Below are positions 7,710 to 15,386 of a stretch of DNA of 59,463 bases, one piece after another (within the stretch, counting starts at the first letter, position 1; each line of letters opens with the position of its first letter). Source of the DNA: JBBPYC01 sp038200275 (GTDB taxonomy: Bacteria > Pseudomonadota > Gammaproteobacteria > Burkholderiales > Burkholderiaceae_C); contig JBBPYC010000024.1 in assembly GCA_038200275.1 (NCBI GenBank), positions 1 through 59,463 of the forward strand. Direction: 5' to 3'. Under the pieces are notes generated by a model, which saw only the letters and a list, made by a program, of their open reading frames with translations, made no database searches and was not told the origin of the DNA. The translations under genes and the position numbers were made by a program.

Positions 7710-8912
7710 TCAAACCGTTTCAGTTGCACGCTTCTGCAGGATTTCAAACGCCGGCAATCGCTTGCCTTCGAGAATCTCGAGGAACGCGCCGCCACCGGTC
7801 GAGATGTAGTCGATCTGCGCTTCGATCCCGTACTTGGCGATCGCCGCCAGCGTGTCACCGCCGCCCGCGATGCTGAACGCGGGCGAGTCGGCGATCGCGT
7901 GGGCGATCACTTCCGTCCCATGTGAGAACGATTCAAATTCGAACACGCCGACCGGCCCGTTCCAGACGATCGTGCCAGCGGACCTGAGTTGGGCCGCAAG
8001 CCGCGCCGCCGTGGCCGGGCCAATGTCCAGAATCAGGTCGTCGTCTGCCACCTCGGCCACCGGTTTTATGGTGGCTTCTGCATCCGCCGCAAAGCTTTTC
8101 GCGCAAACCACGTCGGTTGGGATTGGCACCTGCGAGCCACGCGCCTGCATCGCTTCGATCACGGCGCGCGCTTTCTCCACCAGATCGGCTTCCGCAAGGG
8201 ATTTGCCAATCGGAAATCCCGCAGCGAGCAAAAACGTGTTGGCGATGCCACCGCCGACGATCAGCCCGTCGACTTTTGCCGCAAGGCTTTGCAGGATGGT
8301 GAGCTTGGTGCTGACCTTGGAGCCCGCCACGATGGCGATCAGTGGACGCTTTGGTTCGGCCAGGGCGCGGCCGATCGCATCGATCTCGCGCGCCAGCAGC
8401 GGCCCGGCGGCAGCAATTGGCGCGAACTGTGCGATGCCGTACGTGGTGCCTTCGGCGCGGTGTGCGGTGCCGAACGCGTCGTTTACAAAGATGTCGCAAA
8501 GCGCGGCCATCTTCTTCGCCAACGTTTCGTCATTCTTCTTCTCGCCCACGTTGAGCCGGCAGTTTTCCAGCAGCACGATGTCGCCTGCAGCCACCTGCAC
8601 GCCGTCGACCCAATCGGCCAGCAGCGGCACCGGGCGCTGCAGCAATTCGGCCAACCGCTCGGCCACCGGCGCGAGCGAATCCGCTGGCTTGAATTCGCCT
8701 TCCTTCGGCCGCCCAAGATGCGACGTGACCATCACCGCGGCGCCTGCCTGAAGCGCCAACTCGATGCAAGGCAACGAGGCGCGGATGCGCGTGTCGTCGG
8801 TGATGCGGCCGGTGTCGTCTTGTGGCACGTTCAGATCGGCGCGGATGAGCACGCGTTGGCCGTTGGCTTTGCCTTGTGCACAAAGGTCGGTGAAGCGGAG
8901 GATGTCGTTCAT
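7710..8912 (-). CDS. pgk: Phosphoglycerate kinase
   Basis: Transfers phosphate between 1,3-bisphosphoglycerate and ADP in glycolysis. The 400-residue length is normal. Landmarks are RVLIRADLNVPQ (substrate binding), TSHLGRPKEG, LLENCRLNVGEKKN, FVNDAFGTAHRA, IVAGSKVSTKL (nucleotide side), IVGGGIANTFL, WNGPVGVFE and the C-terminal SIAGGGDTLAAI with STGGGAFLE. All sites appear intact. It is the first gene of the run pgk, hydrolase, fbaA. The promoter should lie in 8913-9090, which shows no other feature. Confidence 0.98.
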   Translation of the reverse strand: MNDILRFTDLCAQGKANGQRVLIRADLNVPQDDTGRITDDTRIRASLPCIELALQAGAAVMVTSHLGRPKEGEFKPADSLAPVAERLAELLQRPVPLLADWVDGVQVAAGDIVLLENCRLNVGEKKNDETLAKKMAALCDIFVNDAFGTAHRAEGTTYGIAQFAPIAAAGPLLAREIDAIGRALAEPKRPLIAIVAGSKVSTKLTILQSLAAKVDGLIVGGGIANTFLLAAGFPIGKSLAEADLVEKARAVIEAMQARGSQVPIPTDVVCAKSFAADAEATIKPVAEVADDDLILDIGPATAARLAAQLRSAGTIVWNGPVGVFEFESFSHGTEVIAHAIADSPAFSIAGGGDTLAAIAKYGIEAQIDYISTGGGAFLEILEGKRLPAFEILQKRATETV

Positions 8913-9090
8913 GGCGAGGAATTATGTTGCAAGCAGCCGACGGCGCAGTGGCAAGGCACCTGAGGTGGTGATGCCGCAGCGCTGCAACGCGCTCTGGTTG
9001 CGGGATTCGGGTGGCTCGCGCTGACTGCAACTGCGCCTCGAGCAGTTTGGTTTCGAGGTCCCTTCGAGATGGGTGCGGACCCGAATCAGG

Positions 9091-9447
9091 CTACCAACCC
9101 AGCCCCAGGCGCAGCGGCAGATAGACCGCCAATCCCATCAGAATCGTTGCCAGCACGTTTCGCTTCCAGCAGAACGCAGCGACGCCAGCCGCCGCCGCGA
9201 ACAACCGCGCGTCGCGCAAGCCATCGATCAGCGCGCCGTTGTTCAACACGATCTCCGGGATCACGACCGCCGACAACGCCGCGATCGGTGCGTATTGCAG
9301 GCCGCGCAGGGCCCAGTGCGGCAGGCGCCAGGGTTTGTCCAGGAGGAAGAAAAAACAGCGCGCCAGCACGGTGATGCAGGCCATGCCGACAATCACGCCA
9401 AGCGTCCAGCCGTCGGTCACACCAAACGCGAAAGGGTCGCTGTTCAA
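9091..9447 (-). CDS. azlD: AzlD-type branched-chain amino acid transport protein
   Basis: Small integral membrane partner of AzlC, about 118 residues with four hydrophobic segments (GVIVGMACITVLARCFFFLL, the PIAALSAVVIPEIVL segment, an Ala-rich segment and ATILMGLAVYLPLRL). The AzlCD pair exports branched-chain amino acids. The start is probably the TTG at 9447, which shares bases with the azlC stop codon (TTGA overlap) and implies translational coupling. The open frame extends further upstream but is not family-like there. Confidence 0.8.
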   Translation of the reverse strand: MNSDPFAFGVTDGWTLGVIVGMACITVLARCFFFLLDKPWRLPHWALRGLQYAPIAALSAVVIPEIVLNNGALIDGLRDARLFAAAAGVAAFCWKRNVLATILMGLAVYLPLRLGLGW

Positions 9448-10178
9448 ACGGACCGCCCGACGGGTTTCAGCAGACGCTGCTCCAACCCCAGGCACAGCAA
9501 CACGGCCGCCGCGATCGCCACCACGATGTTGAGCTTGAACGGCAACGCAAACGCAGCTACTGCCGCAGCCCCTGCAACCGCGGCTGCCACGATCCGCAGG
9601 CGGGTGGTGGCGAGCGAACACAGGATGCCCAGCAGCGTCAGGATGCCCGCAAAACCCAGCCCCCAGCGCGTCGGCACTTGGTTGGCAGCAACCACGCCCG
9701 TGAGGCTTGCCACGACCCAGGCTGCCCAGAGCAATCCGCTGTTGCCTGCCAGATAGGCATCCTGCGCGTGCTGACCGGCCGAATCCGCGGCCGGCTTTGG
9801 AAAGGCCTGGACCAACGCCACATAACTGAGGTCCGCCGTCAGGTAGCCGCTGACCAGTCGTTGCCAGCGCGGCAGATGCATCAGGTAGGACCGCAGGTGC
9901 AGGCTGAACACCACAAAGCGCAGGTTCACGCAGAAGCTGGTTGCCAATATCACCCAGGCCGGCGCACCTGCAGCCAGCAGCGGGATCGCAGCCAGTTGCG
10001 AACTGCCAGCAAACACCAGCAAGGTCATCAACGTCGATTCAAGAACGCTCAAGCCCGACTGCACCATCGCCACCCCGGTCATCAGCCCCCAGGCGGCAAT
10101 GCCGGGCACCTGACTCCAGGCGTTGCTGATTCCGCGCCGGAAGTCCGAATGGGCGTAGCGGGAACGAGCGAAGAACAC
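9444..10178 (-). CDS. azlC: AzlC-family branched-chain amino acid exporter subunit
   Basis: A 244-residue inner-membrane protein. It begins with FRRGISNAWSQVPGI and carries the AzlC signature around SGLSVLESTLMTLLVFAGSS, then ILATSFCVNLRFVVFSLHLR, and later several hydrophobic helices. AzlC and AzlD together export branched-chain amino acids or analogues. The gene overlaps azlD downstream by four bases and follows fmt by 29 bases, so it may be cotranscribed with fmt and def. Confidence 0.92.
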   Translation of the reverse strand: MFFARSRYAHSDFRRGISNAWSQVPGIAAWGLMTGVAMVQSGLSVLESTLMTLLVFAGSSQLAAIPLLAAGAPAWVILATSFCVNLRFVVFSLHLRSYLMHLPRWQRLVSGYLTADLSYVALVQAFPKPAADSAGQHAQDAYLAGNSGLLWAAWVVASLTGVVAANQVPTRWGLGFAGILTLLGILCSLATTRLRIVAAAVAGAAAVAAFALPFKLNIVVAIAAAVLLCLGLEQRLLKPVGRSV

Positions 10179-10207
10179 GCGGGCAACTGTTGGGCTGGCA
10201 GCCCTCG

Positions 10208-11233
10208 TCAGGCCGGATCGTCATTAGACGACAACGGCTGCAGCAGCCCCAGCATCGCACCTGGCTCGATCGCGACGCCGCGCAGGAAGTCGGCCGCTGC
10301 CAGCCGCTTGCCGCCCGAGCGCTGCAACTCGGTGATGCACAGCACACTGGGTTGCGTGTGCGCGGATGCCGCGCCGCAGGCCACGCAAATGCCATGTGCA
10401 TCGGCGCTCAACACGGTGCCGGGCAGGATGCCTTGTGCGATGTCGTGCGACGTGGGATCGCCCAATCCAACCCGCGCGCGCCAGAGTTTGAGTGGCACTT
10501 CGCCAAGCTGGGTGGCTGCGCCGGGCTGCGGATCGAACGCGCGGATGCGCCGCTCGATCTGCGCGGCGCCCTGTGACCAATCAACCGCGGCTTCGCGCTT
10601 GTCGATCTTGGTTGCATAAGTGATGCCCGCAGCTGGCTGCGGACGCGGCACCAGGACGCCGAGCTCGGCCAGCGCCTGCACGATCAATGCACCGCCGCAC
10701 GCAGCCAGCTGGTCGTGCAGTGACCCCGCGGTATCGGTCGGCAGAATGGGCAGCTTCTGCTCGAGCAGCACGTCGCCAGTATCCAACCCGGCGTCCATCT
10801 GCATGATCGCGATGCCGGTTTCCGAATCACCGGCCTCGACCGCGCGGTGGATCGGCGCGGCGCCACGCCAGCGCGGCAGCAGCGAAGCGTGAATGTTCAG
10901 GCAACCACGTTCGGGCGCGTCCAGCACGTGCTGCGGCAGGATCAGCCCGTAAGCCGCGACCACCATCACTTCTGCCTGGACTGCCTGGATGGCAGCCCAG
11001 GCTGCCGCAGCGTCTTCGGCGTTTCGACCATCCAGCCGCAAGCCGCGCGGTTGCGCAATCGGCAACTCATGGGCAACTGCAAACTGTTTGACAGCCGACG
11101 GCTGCAGCTTCAGGCCGCGGCCTGCTGCACGGTCTGGCTGGGTCAGCACCAGCGCAATGGTGTGACCCGCTGCATGCAGGGCAGCCAGCGCAATGCGGGC
11201 AAATTCCGGCGTGCCGGCAAAGATCAAGCGCAT
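10208..11233 (-). CDS. fmt: Methionyl-tRNA formyltransferase
   Basis: Formylates initiator Met-tRNA using 10-formyl-tetrahydrofolate. The 341-residue protein has an N-terminal formyltransferase fold with FAGTPEFA, VLTQPDRAAGRG, and the folate and catalytic region VVAAYGLILPQ and CLNIHASLLPRWRGAAPI (catalytic Asn and His). It then has a C-terminal tRNA-binding domain (KIDKREAAVDWSQ, then RIRAFDPQPGA). It lies downstream of a lipoprotein gene and def, the enzyme that later removes the formyl group, so the pair is functionally linked. Confidence 0.97.
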   Translation of the reverse strand: MRLIFAGTPEFARIALAALHAAGHTIALVLTQPDRAAGRGLKLQPSAVKQFAVAHELPIAQPRGLRLDGRNAEDAAAAWAAIQAVQAEVMVVAAYGLILPQHVLDAPERGCLNIHASLLPRWRGAAPIHRAVEAGDSETGIAIMQMDAGLDTGDVLLEQKLPILPTDTAGSLHDQLAACGGALIVQALAELGVLVPRPQPAAGITYATKIDKREAAVDWSQGAAQIERRIRAFDPQPGAATQLGEVPLKLWRARVGLGDPTSHDIAQGILPGTVLSADAHGICVACGAASAHTQPSVLCITELQRSGGKRLAAADFLRGVAIEPGAMLGLLQPLSSNDDPA

Positions 11234-11259
11234 GGACTGGAGAACGAAGCCGCGCGCTG

Positions 11260-11784
11260 TCAGGGCAGCCCGGAGCCGTCCGTCTCACCGGGCGCATCCT
11301 CGTACTGCGTGCCCGAATACGCTTGGCGTACCACGCCGGCCGGATCGAGAAATACCCAGAAGTACTTGTCGATCAGGCCCTGGCGCCAGCGGTACTGCCA
11401 GATGTCACCACGCCAGCTCGCGACGTGATCGACGCGTCCCGGTGGGCCGAATGCACGTTCAATGTCGCTTCGGGTCCAGCGGTCGAGTTCGATGCGTGCG
11501 AAATGGGCTTCGTCCATCACCTGCTCGGCAGCTTGCACCCGGCCGACGGCGTCGAGATCGACCATCGTCACGTACTGACCTTGCGGCTGCTGCGAATACT
11601 GCAGGCGCTCTGCGCCACCGCCCAACGCAACCACGGCAGTCGGCGGGCCCATGCCGCCGATCACCTCGGCACGCGACATGCCGACTTGCGGCCGAAAGAA
11701 TGGGTTCATCGCACAGCCATCCAGCAGCGCAATGATCAGGCCGAGGGACAGCGCACGGTGCAGGGAGCAGTGCAGGGAACGCAT
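11260..11784 (-). CDS. SmpA/OmlA-like outer-membrane lipoprotein
   Basis: A 174-residue lipoprotein. The signal segment ends in LLDGC (lipobox, Cys about 24). The mature part holds two short repeats of the BamE/OmlA fold (VGMSRAEVIGGMGPPT near 35-50 and TRSDIERAFGPPGRVD near 105-120), followed by WQYRW and YFWVFLDPAGVV. The start codon overlaps the def stop codon by one base (TGATG), so translation is coupled to def. The specific role is unknown. Confidence 0.8.
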   Translation of the reverse strand: MRSLHCSLHRALSLGLIIALLDGCAMNPFFRPQVGMSRAEVIGGMGPPTAVVALGGGAERLQYSQQPQGQYVTMVDLDAVGRVQAAEQVMDEAHFARIELDRWTRSDIERAFGPPGRVDHVASWRGDIWQYRWRQGLIDKYFWVFLDPAGVVRQAYSGTQYEDAPGETDGSGLP

Positions 11785-12299
11785 CAGACCTTCTCCGCTT
11801 CGCGCCGCGCCTTCACGAGCCGGGTCTTGATGCGGTTGCGCTTGAGCGGCGACAAATACTCGACGAACACCTTGCCGAGCAGATGATCCATCTCGTGCTG
11901 GATGCAGACCGCCAGCAGGCCTTCGGCCTCGATCGTGCGTTGTCTTCCGTCGGCGTCGAGTGCGCGCACCTGAACCGCATCGGCACGCTCGACACCATCG
12001 TAGATGCCGGGCACCGACAAGCAGCCCTCTTCATTCAGCGTGGTCTCTGTGCTGGCCCAGACGATCTCCGGGTTGATCAGCACCAGCGGCTGGTCGCGCG
12101 TCTCGGATACGTCGATCACGACGAGCCGCTCATGCACGTCGACCTGCGTAGCAGCCAGGCCAATGCCTTTCGCGTCGTACATCGTCTCGAGCAGGTCCGC
12201 AATCAACGTGCGCGCACGTCCATCGATCGTAGGGGCGAACGAACGGGCCACGGTGTGCAGGCGGGGATCGGGAAACTGGAGGATCGGAAGCAAAGCCAT
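11784..12299 (-). CDS. def: Peptide deformylase
   Basis: Removes the N-formyl group from nascent proteins. The 171-residue protein has all three conserved motifs: GIGLAATQ (about 46-53), EEGCLSVPG (Cys metal ligand, about 92-100) and QHEMDHLLGKVF (HExxH with two His ligands, about 134-145). It is the first gene of the def, lipoprotein, fmt run, divergent from lysM. The promoter for both directions should lie in 12300-12540. Confidence 0.97.
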   Translation of the reverse strand: MALLPILQFPDPRLHTVARSFAPTIDGRARTLIADLLETMYDAKGIGLAATQVDVHERLVVIDVSETRDQPLVLINPEIVWASTETTLNEEGCLSVPGIYDGVERADAVQVRALDADGRQRTIEAEGLLAVCIQHEMDHLLGKVFVEYLSPLKRNRIKTRLVKARREAEKV

Positions 12300-12540
12300 G
12301 GCAGAAAAAGATTGAGCGCGATGCGCAGCGAGGCACGTATTTTCGCCATTTTTCCACGCTCTCGCGTTGCCGCTTTGCGATGCCCGCAGTCTCAGGCCAG
12401 ATGCGGCCAGCAGAATCCCCGGAGCGTTTTCTCATCAGCAAGGTTGGCGTGATTCGATCGGCTCAAGCGCAGTGCATGTAAGCACGGCGTCGGCGGATTT
12501 CTGTTCCAAGCGTGGCCAGTGGCCGACAAAAGGGGTTTCG

Positions 12541-13812
12541 ATGCAAGAGTCTCACCACGGCGTGCACGGCGACAGCGGCAAGTCGGCGTTGCGCCTGAGC
12601 CCATGCGCAGTGGGCAGCGTACTGGCCGCAATCGCGCTGCTGGGCAGCGTTGCCACCGCCGCAGCACAAGCACTGCCGGTGACGCCTGCGCAGCGGGCCG
12701 CCGCCGAGCAAGTGGCCGACAGCGGTGTGCTGTTGAGCGATCTGAAGACCGACGCGCCCGAGTTCTACACCGTGCGCCGCGGCGACACGTTGTGGGACAT
12801 CTCGAAAATCTTTTTGACCAACCCGTGGCGCTGGCCGCAACTGTGGGGCATGAACATGGCCCAGGTGCGCAATCCGCACCTGATCTATCCGGGCCAGGAT
12901 CTGGTGCTCGAGCGAGCCGACGGCCGCGCGCGACTGCGCTTTGGCAAAGGGCCGGTGCTACGTGGGGGCCTGAATCGGGAAGACGTGCCGGTGGTGCGTA
13001 TGTCGCCTACCCTGCGCTACGACGCGCTGGGCGACAGCGCGCTGCCGATGTTGAAAGCGCACCTGATCGAGCCGTTTTTGGCCGAGCCGCTGGTGGTCGA
13101 CGAGGCCACCTTCAACTTTGCACCCCGACTGGTTGCAGCCCAGGGCGAGCGCGTGCTGCTGGCGCGCGGCGACCGGGCCTACGGCCGCAGCAGCAACGAA
13201 CTGCTGCCGCTGTCGGTGGCGCCAGGCGAGCCACGCGACTGGCGCCTGTTTCGTCAGGCCACGCCGCTGAAAGACCCGGGCACCGGCGAGATTCTTGGCT
13301 TCGAGGCGCATTACCTGGGTCGTGCGCGGTTGGTGCGCGGTGAAGGCACGGTCGATTCCGTGGTAACCGATGAGGCAGCCCGCTTTGCGATCGTGCCTGC
13401 GACGCTCGATATCGTGGCGGCAAAAGAAGAGATGCGCATTGGCGATCGACTGCTACCGGAGCCGCCGAGGCAGCTGACCAGCTACGTGCCGCACGCGCCG
13501 GCGCTACCGATGGACGGTGGCCGGATCGTCTCGGTCTACGGCAGCGCGGTCGTGAACGCCGCACAAAACCAGGTGGTCACCATCAACCGAGGCACCCGCG
13601 ACGGCATTGAGAGCGGCCACGTGCTGGCGATCCTGAGCAACGGCGGCGTGGTGGCCGACAAGACACTGACAAGCCGTCCGTTGATGCGTCTGCCGGACGA
13701 ACGCAACGGCCTGCTGATGGTGTTTCGGCCGTTCGAGCGAGTTTCCTATGCGCTTATCGTACAAACCGTCTCGGGGGTGAAGGTCGGCGACCGCATCGCA
13801 AACCCGAACTAG
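12541..13812 (+). CDS. LysM-domain exported protein
   Basis: A 423-residue secreted protein. A long N-terminal region ends in a hydrophobic signal segment with VATAAAQA. A LysM peptidoglycan-binding domain follows near residue 75 (FYTVRRGDTLWDISK, then NPWRWPQLWGMN and LIYPGQDLVLE). The rest (about 150-423) is a beta-rich region of unknown function that contains QVVTINRGTRDGIESGHVL, as in the family seen beside dprA in many betaproteobacteria. ATG at 12541 is preferred over upstream frames, which lack a signal peptide. Confidence 0.88.
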   Translation: MQESHHGVHGDSGKSALRLSPCAVGSVLAAIALLGSVATAAAQALPVTPAQRAAAEQVADSGVLLSDLKTDAPEFYTVRRGDTLWDISKIFLTNPWRWPQLWGMNMAQVRNPHLIYPGQDLVLERADGRARLRFGKGPVLRGGLNREDVPVVRMSPTLRYDALGDSALPMLKAHLIEPFLAEPLVVDEATFNFAPRLVAAQGERVLLARGDRAYGRSSNELLPLSVAPGEPRDWRLFRQATPLKDPGTGEILGFEAHYLGRARLVRGEGTVDSVVTDEAARFAIVPATLDIVAAKEEMRIGDRLLPEPPRQLTSYVPHAPALPMDGGRIVSVYGSAVVNAAQNQVVTINRGTRDGIESGHVLAILSNGGVVADKTLTSRPLMRLPDERNGLLMVFRPFERVSYALIVQTVSGVKVGDRIANPN

Positions 13813-14010
13813 AGCTCACCCGCAGCACAACGTTGCCTGCGGTCGGCTATCGGCTTCTCCTACCGGAGGCGGCAGCTGCGGTTTGGACGGTGCAGCGCCG
13901 CGGCCCCTGCTGGAATGGGGTCATACCAAATTTGCAGGCTGTAGACAGCGCGTAAGCGTGAAGGAAGGCAGCGGGGTGTGAGGCACCGCGCTCGCAGACA
14001 ATAGTCACTT

Positions 14011-15180
14011 ATGCAAGATGCTGAACTGTCGAGCTGGTTGCGGCTGTCACTGACGCCCAGCGTTGGCAACGAGACCGCGCGTCGGCTGCTGGCCCGATTC
14101 GGCTTGCCGCAGGCAATCTTCCATCTATCGGCGAGCGCCTTGCGCTCATGCGTCACGGCGACGCAGGCCAGCGCGCTGGCGGTGCTGCCAGAGGGGTTCG
14201 AGACGCAGCTGGAAGCCACACAGCACTGGCTGAACCCTTGTGCGGCCCCACCTGCACCCCGCGCTATCGTGACGCTGGGCGACCCCGGCTATCCAGCGGC
14301 CCTGCTCGCGACCGAAGACCCGCCGCTGATGCTCTATCTGATGGGCGAGGCGTTGCACGCCGTGCCCGATGGGCCCTGGCAGACAGCCCGCAGCATCGGG
14401 ATCGTTGGCAGCCGCAACCCGACCCCGCAGGGCGCATCCAACGCGCACGCATTCGGCAAATTTTTCTCTCAAGCTGGCTTGACCGTGGTGTCCGGGCTTG
14501 CCCTTGGCATTGATGCCGCAGCGCATGAAGGCGCACTCGACGGTTCGACCGAAGCGTGGGCCGCCAGCGGCCACGTACCGACGATCGCGGTGGTCGGCAC
14601 CGGGCTCGACCGGGTCTACCCGAAGCGACATCTGGCGCTTGCCCATCGGATTGCAGGGCGCGGGCTGCTGGTCAGTGAATACCCCTTGGGTACGCCGGCA
14701 ATCGCGGCGAATTTTCCGCGTCGCAACCGGCTCATCGCAGGCTTGAGCCAGGGCGTGCTGGTGGTGGAAGCGGCGTTGCAATCGGGTTCGCTGATCACGG
14801 CGCGCATGGCCAGCGAACAAGGCAAGGACGTGTTTGCCATTCCCGGCTCGATCCACGCGCCTCAGTCGCGCGGCTGCCACTGGCTGCTCAAGCAGGGCGC
14901 AAAGCTTGTCGAAACAGGTCAGGATGTGCTTGAAGAGTTGCGGCTGCCGTGGGCGGGCGAAGCGTCCCCTGCCTTGCCGAATGTCGACAAGGCCGCCCAG
15001 CCACAAGACGTGCATCCCCTGCTCGCGCAATTAGGATTCGATCCCGTCGGACTCGATGCACTGGTGGACCGCACGGGAATCGATATCGCGAGCCTCCAGG
15101 TTCAGCTGCTCGAGCTGGAGCTGGAAGGCTTCGTGGCCCGCATGCCCGGCGGCCGGTTTCAGCGCATCGGTGCGGCCTGA
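14011..15180 (+). CDS. dprA: DNA-processing protein DprA
   Basis: DprA protects incoming single-stranded DNA and loads RecA during natural transformation. The 389-residue protein has a helical N-terminal part, the Rossmann-like DNA_processg_A core (GIVGSRNPTPQG, VVSGLALGIDAAAHEGAL, TIAVVGTGLDRVYPKRH, FPRRNRLIAGLS, VFAIPGSIHAPQSRGCHWLL), and a C-terminal winged-helix (LLAQLGFDPVGLDALVDRTG). It appears intact. It follows lysM by about 200 bp. In many relatives smg and topoisomerase genes come next, but here a convergent DUF1631 gene is found. Confidence 0.96.
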   Translation: MQDAELSSWLRLSLTPSVGNETARRLLARFGLPQAIFHLSASALRSCVTATQASALAVLPEGFETQLEATQHWLNPCAAPPAPRAIVTLGDPGYPAALLATEDPPLMLYLMGEALHAVPDGPWQTARSIGIVGSRNPTPQGASNAHAFGKFFSQAGLTVVSGLALGIDAAAHEGALDGSTEAWAASGHVPTIAVVGTGLDRVYPKRHLALAHRIAGRGLLVSEYPLGTPAIAANFPRRNRLIAGLSQGVLVVEAALQSGSLITARMASEQGKDVFAIPGSIHAPQSRGCHWLLKQGAKLVETGQDVLEELRLPWAGEASPALPNVDKAAQPQDVHPLLAQLGFDPVGLDALVDRTGIDIASLQVQLLELELEGFVARMPGGRFQRIGAA

Positions 15181-15386
15181 TCAGACTAGGTTCGACCGCA
15201 TGCGCTGCCATTGAGGCCTCACGGCTCAATCCCAATCACTTGCGACACCGAATCGTCCGGTTGGCTGCAAAAACAGACGAGGCCAATTCCAGCAAGGGCC
15301 ACGGAGCCGGCTTCGCCGGGCCGAAGGCACTGCCCCGGCAGGAAAAGCCGAAAGTCGACCGAAGGGAGCGGAGGCTGGGGGTAAGC

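Noticed and set aside
14146..15030. 294-codon minus-strand frame
   Set aside because: It is the mirror of dprA, whose motifs are intact on the plus strand; the frame has no family pattern.
15181..15386. Hairpin CCGGC-TTC-GCCGG between convergent dprA and DUF1631
   Set aside because: The stem is short (5 bp) and no T-run follows on either strand, so it was not called a terminator.
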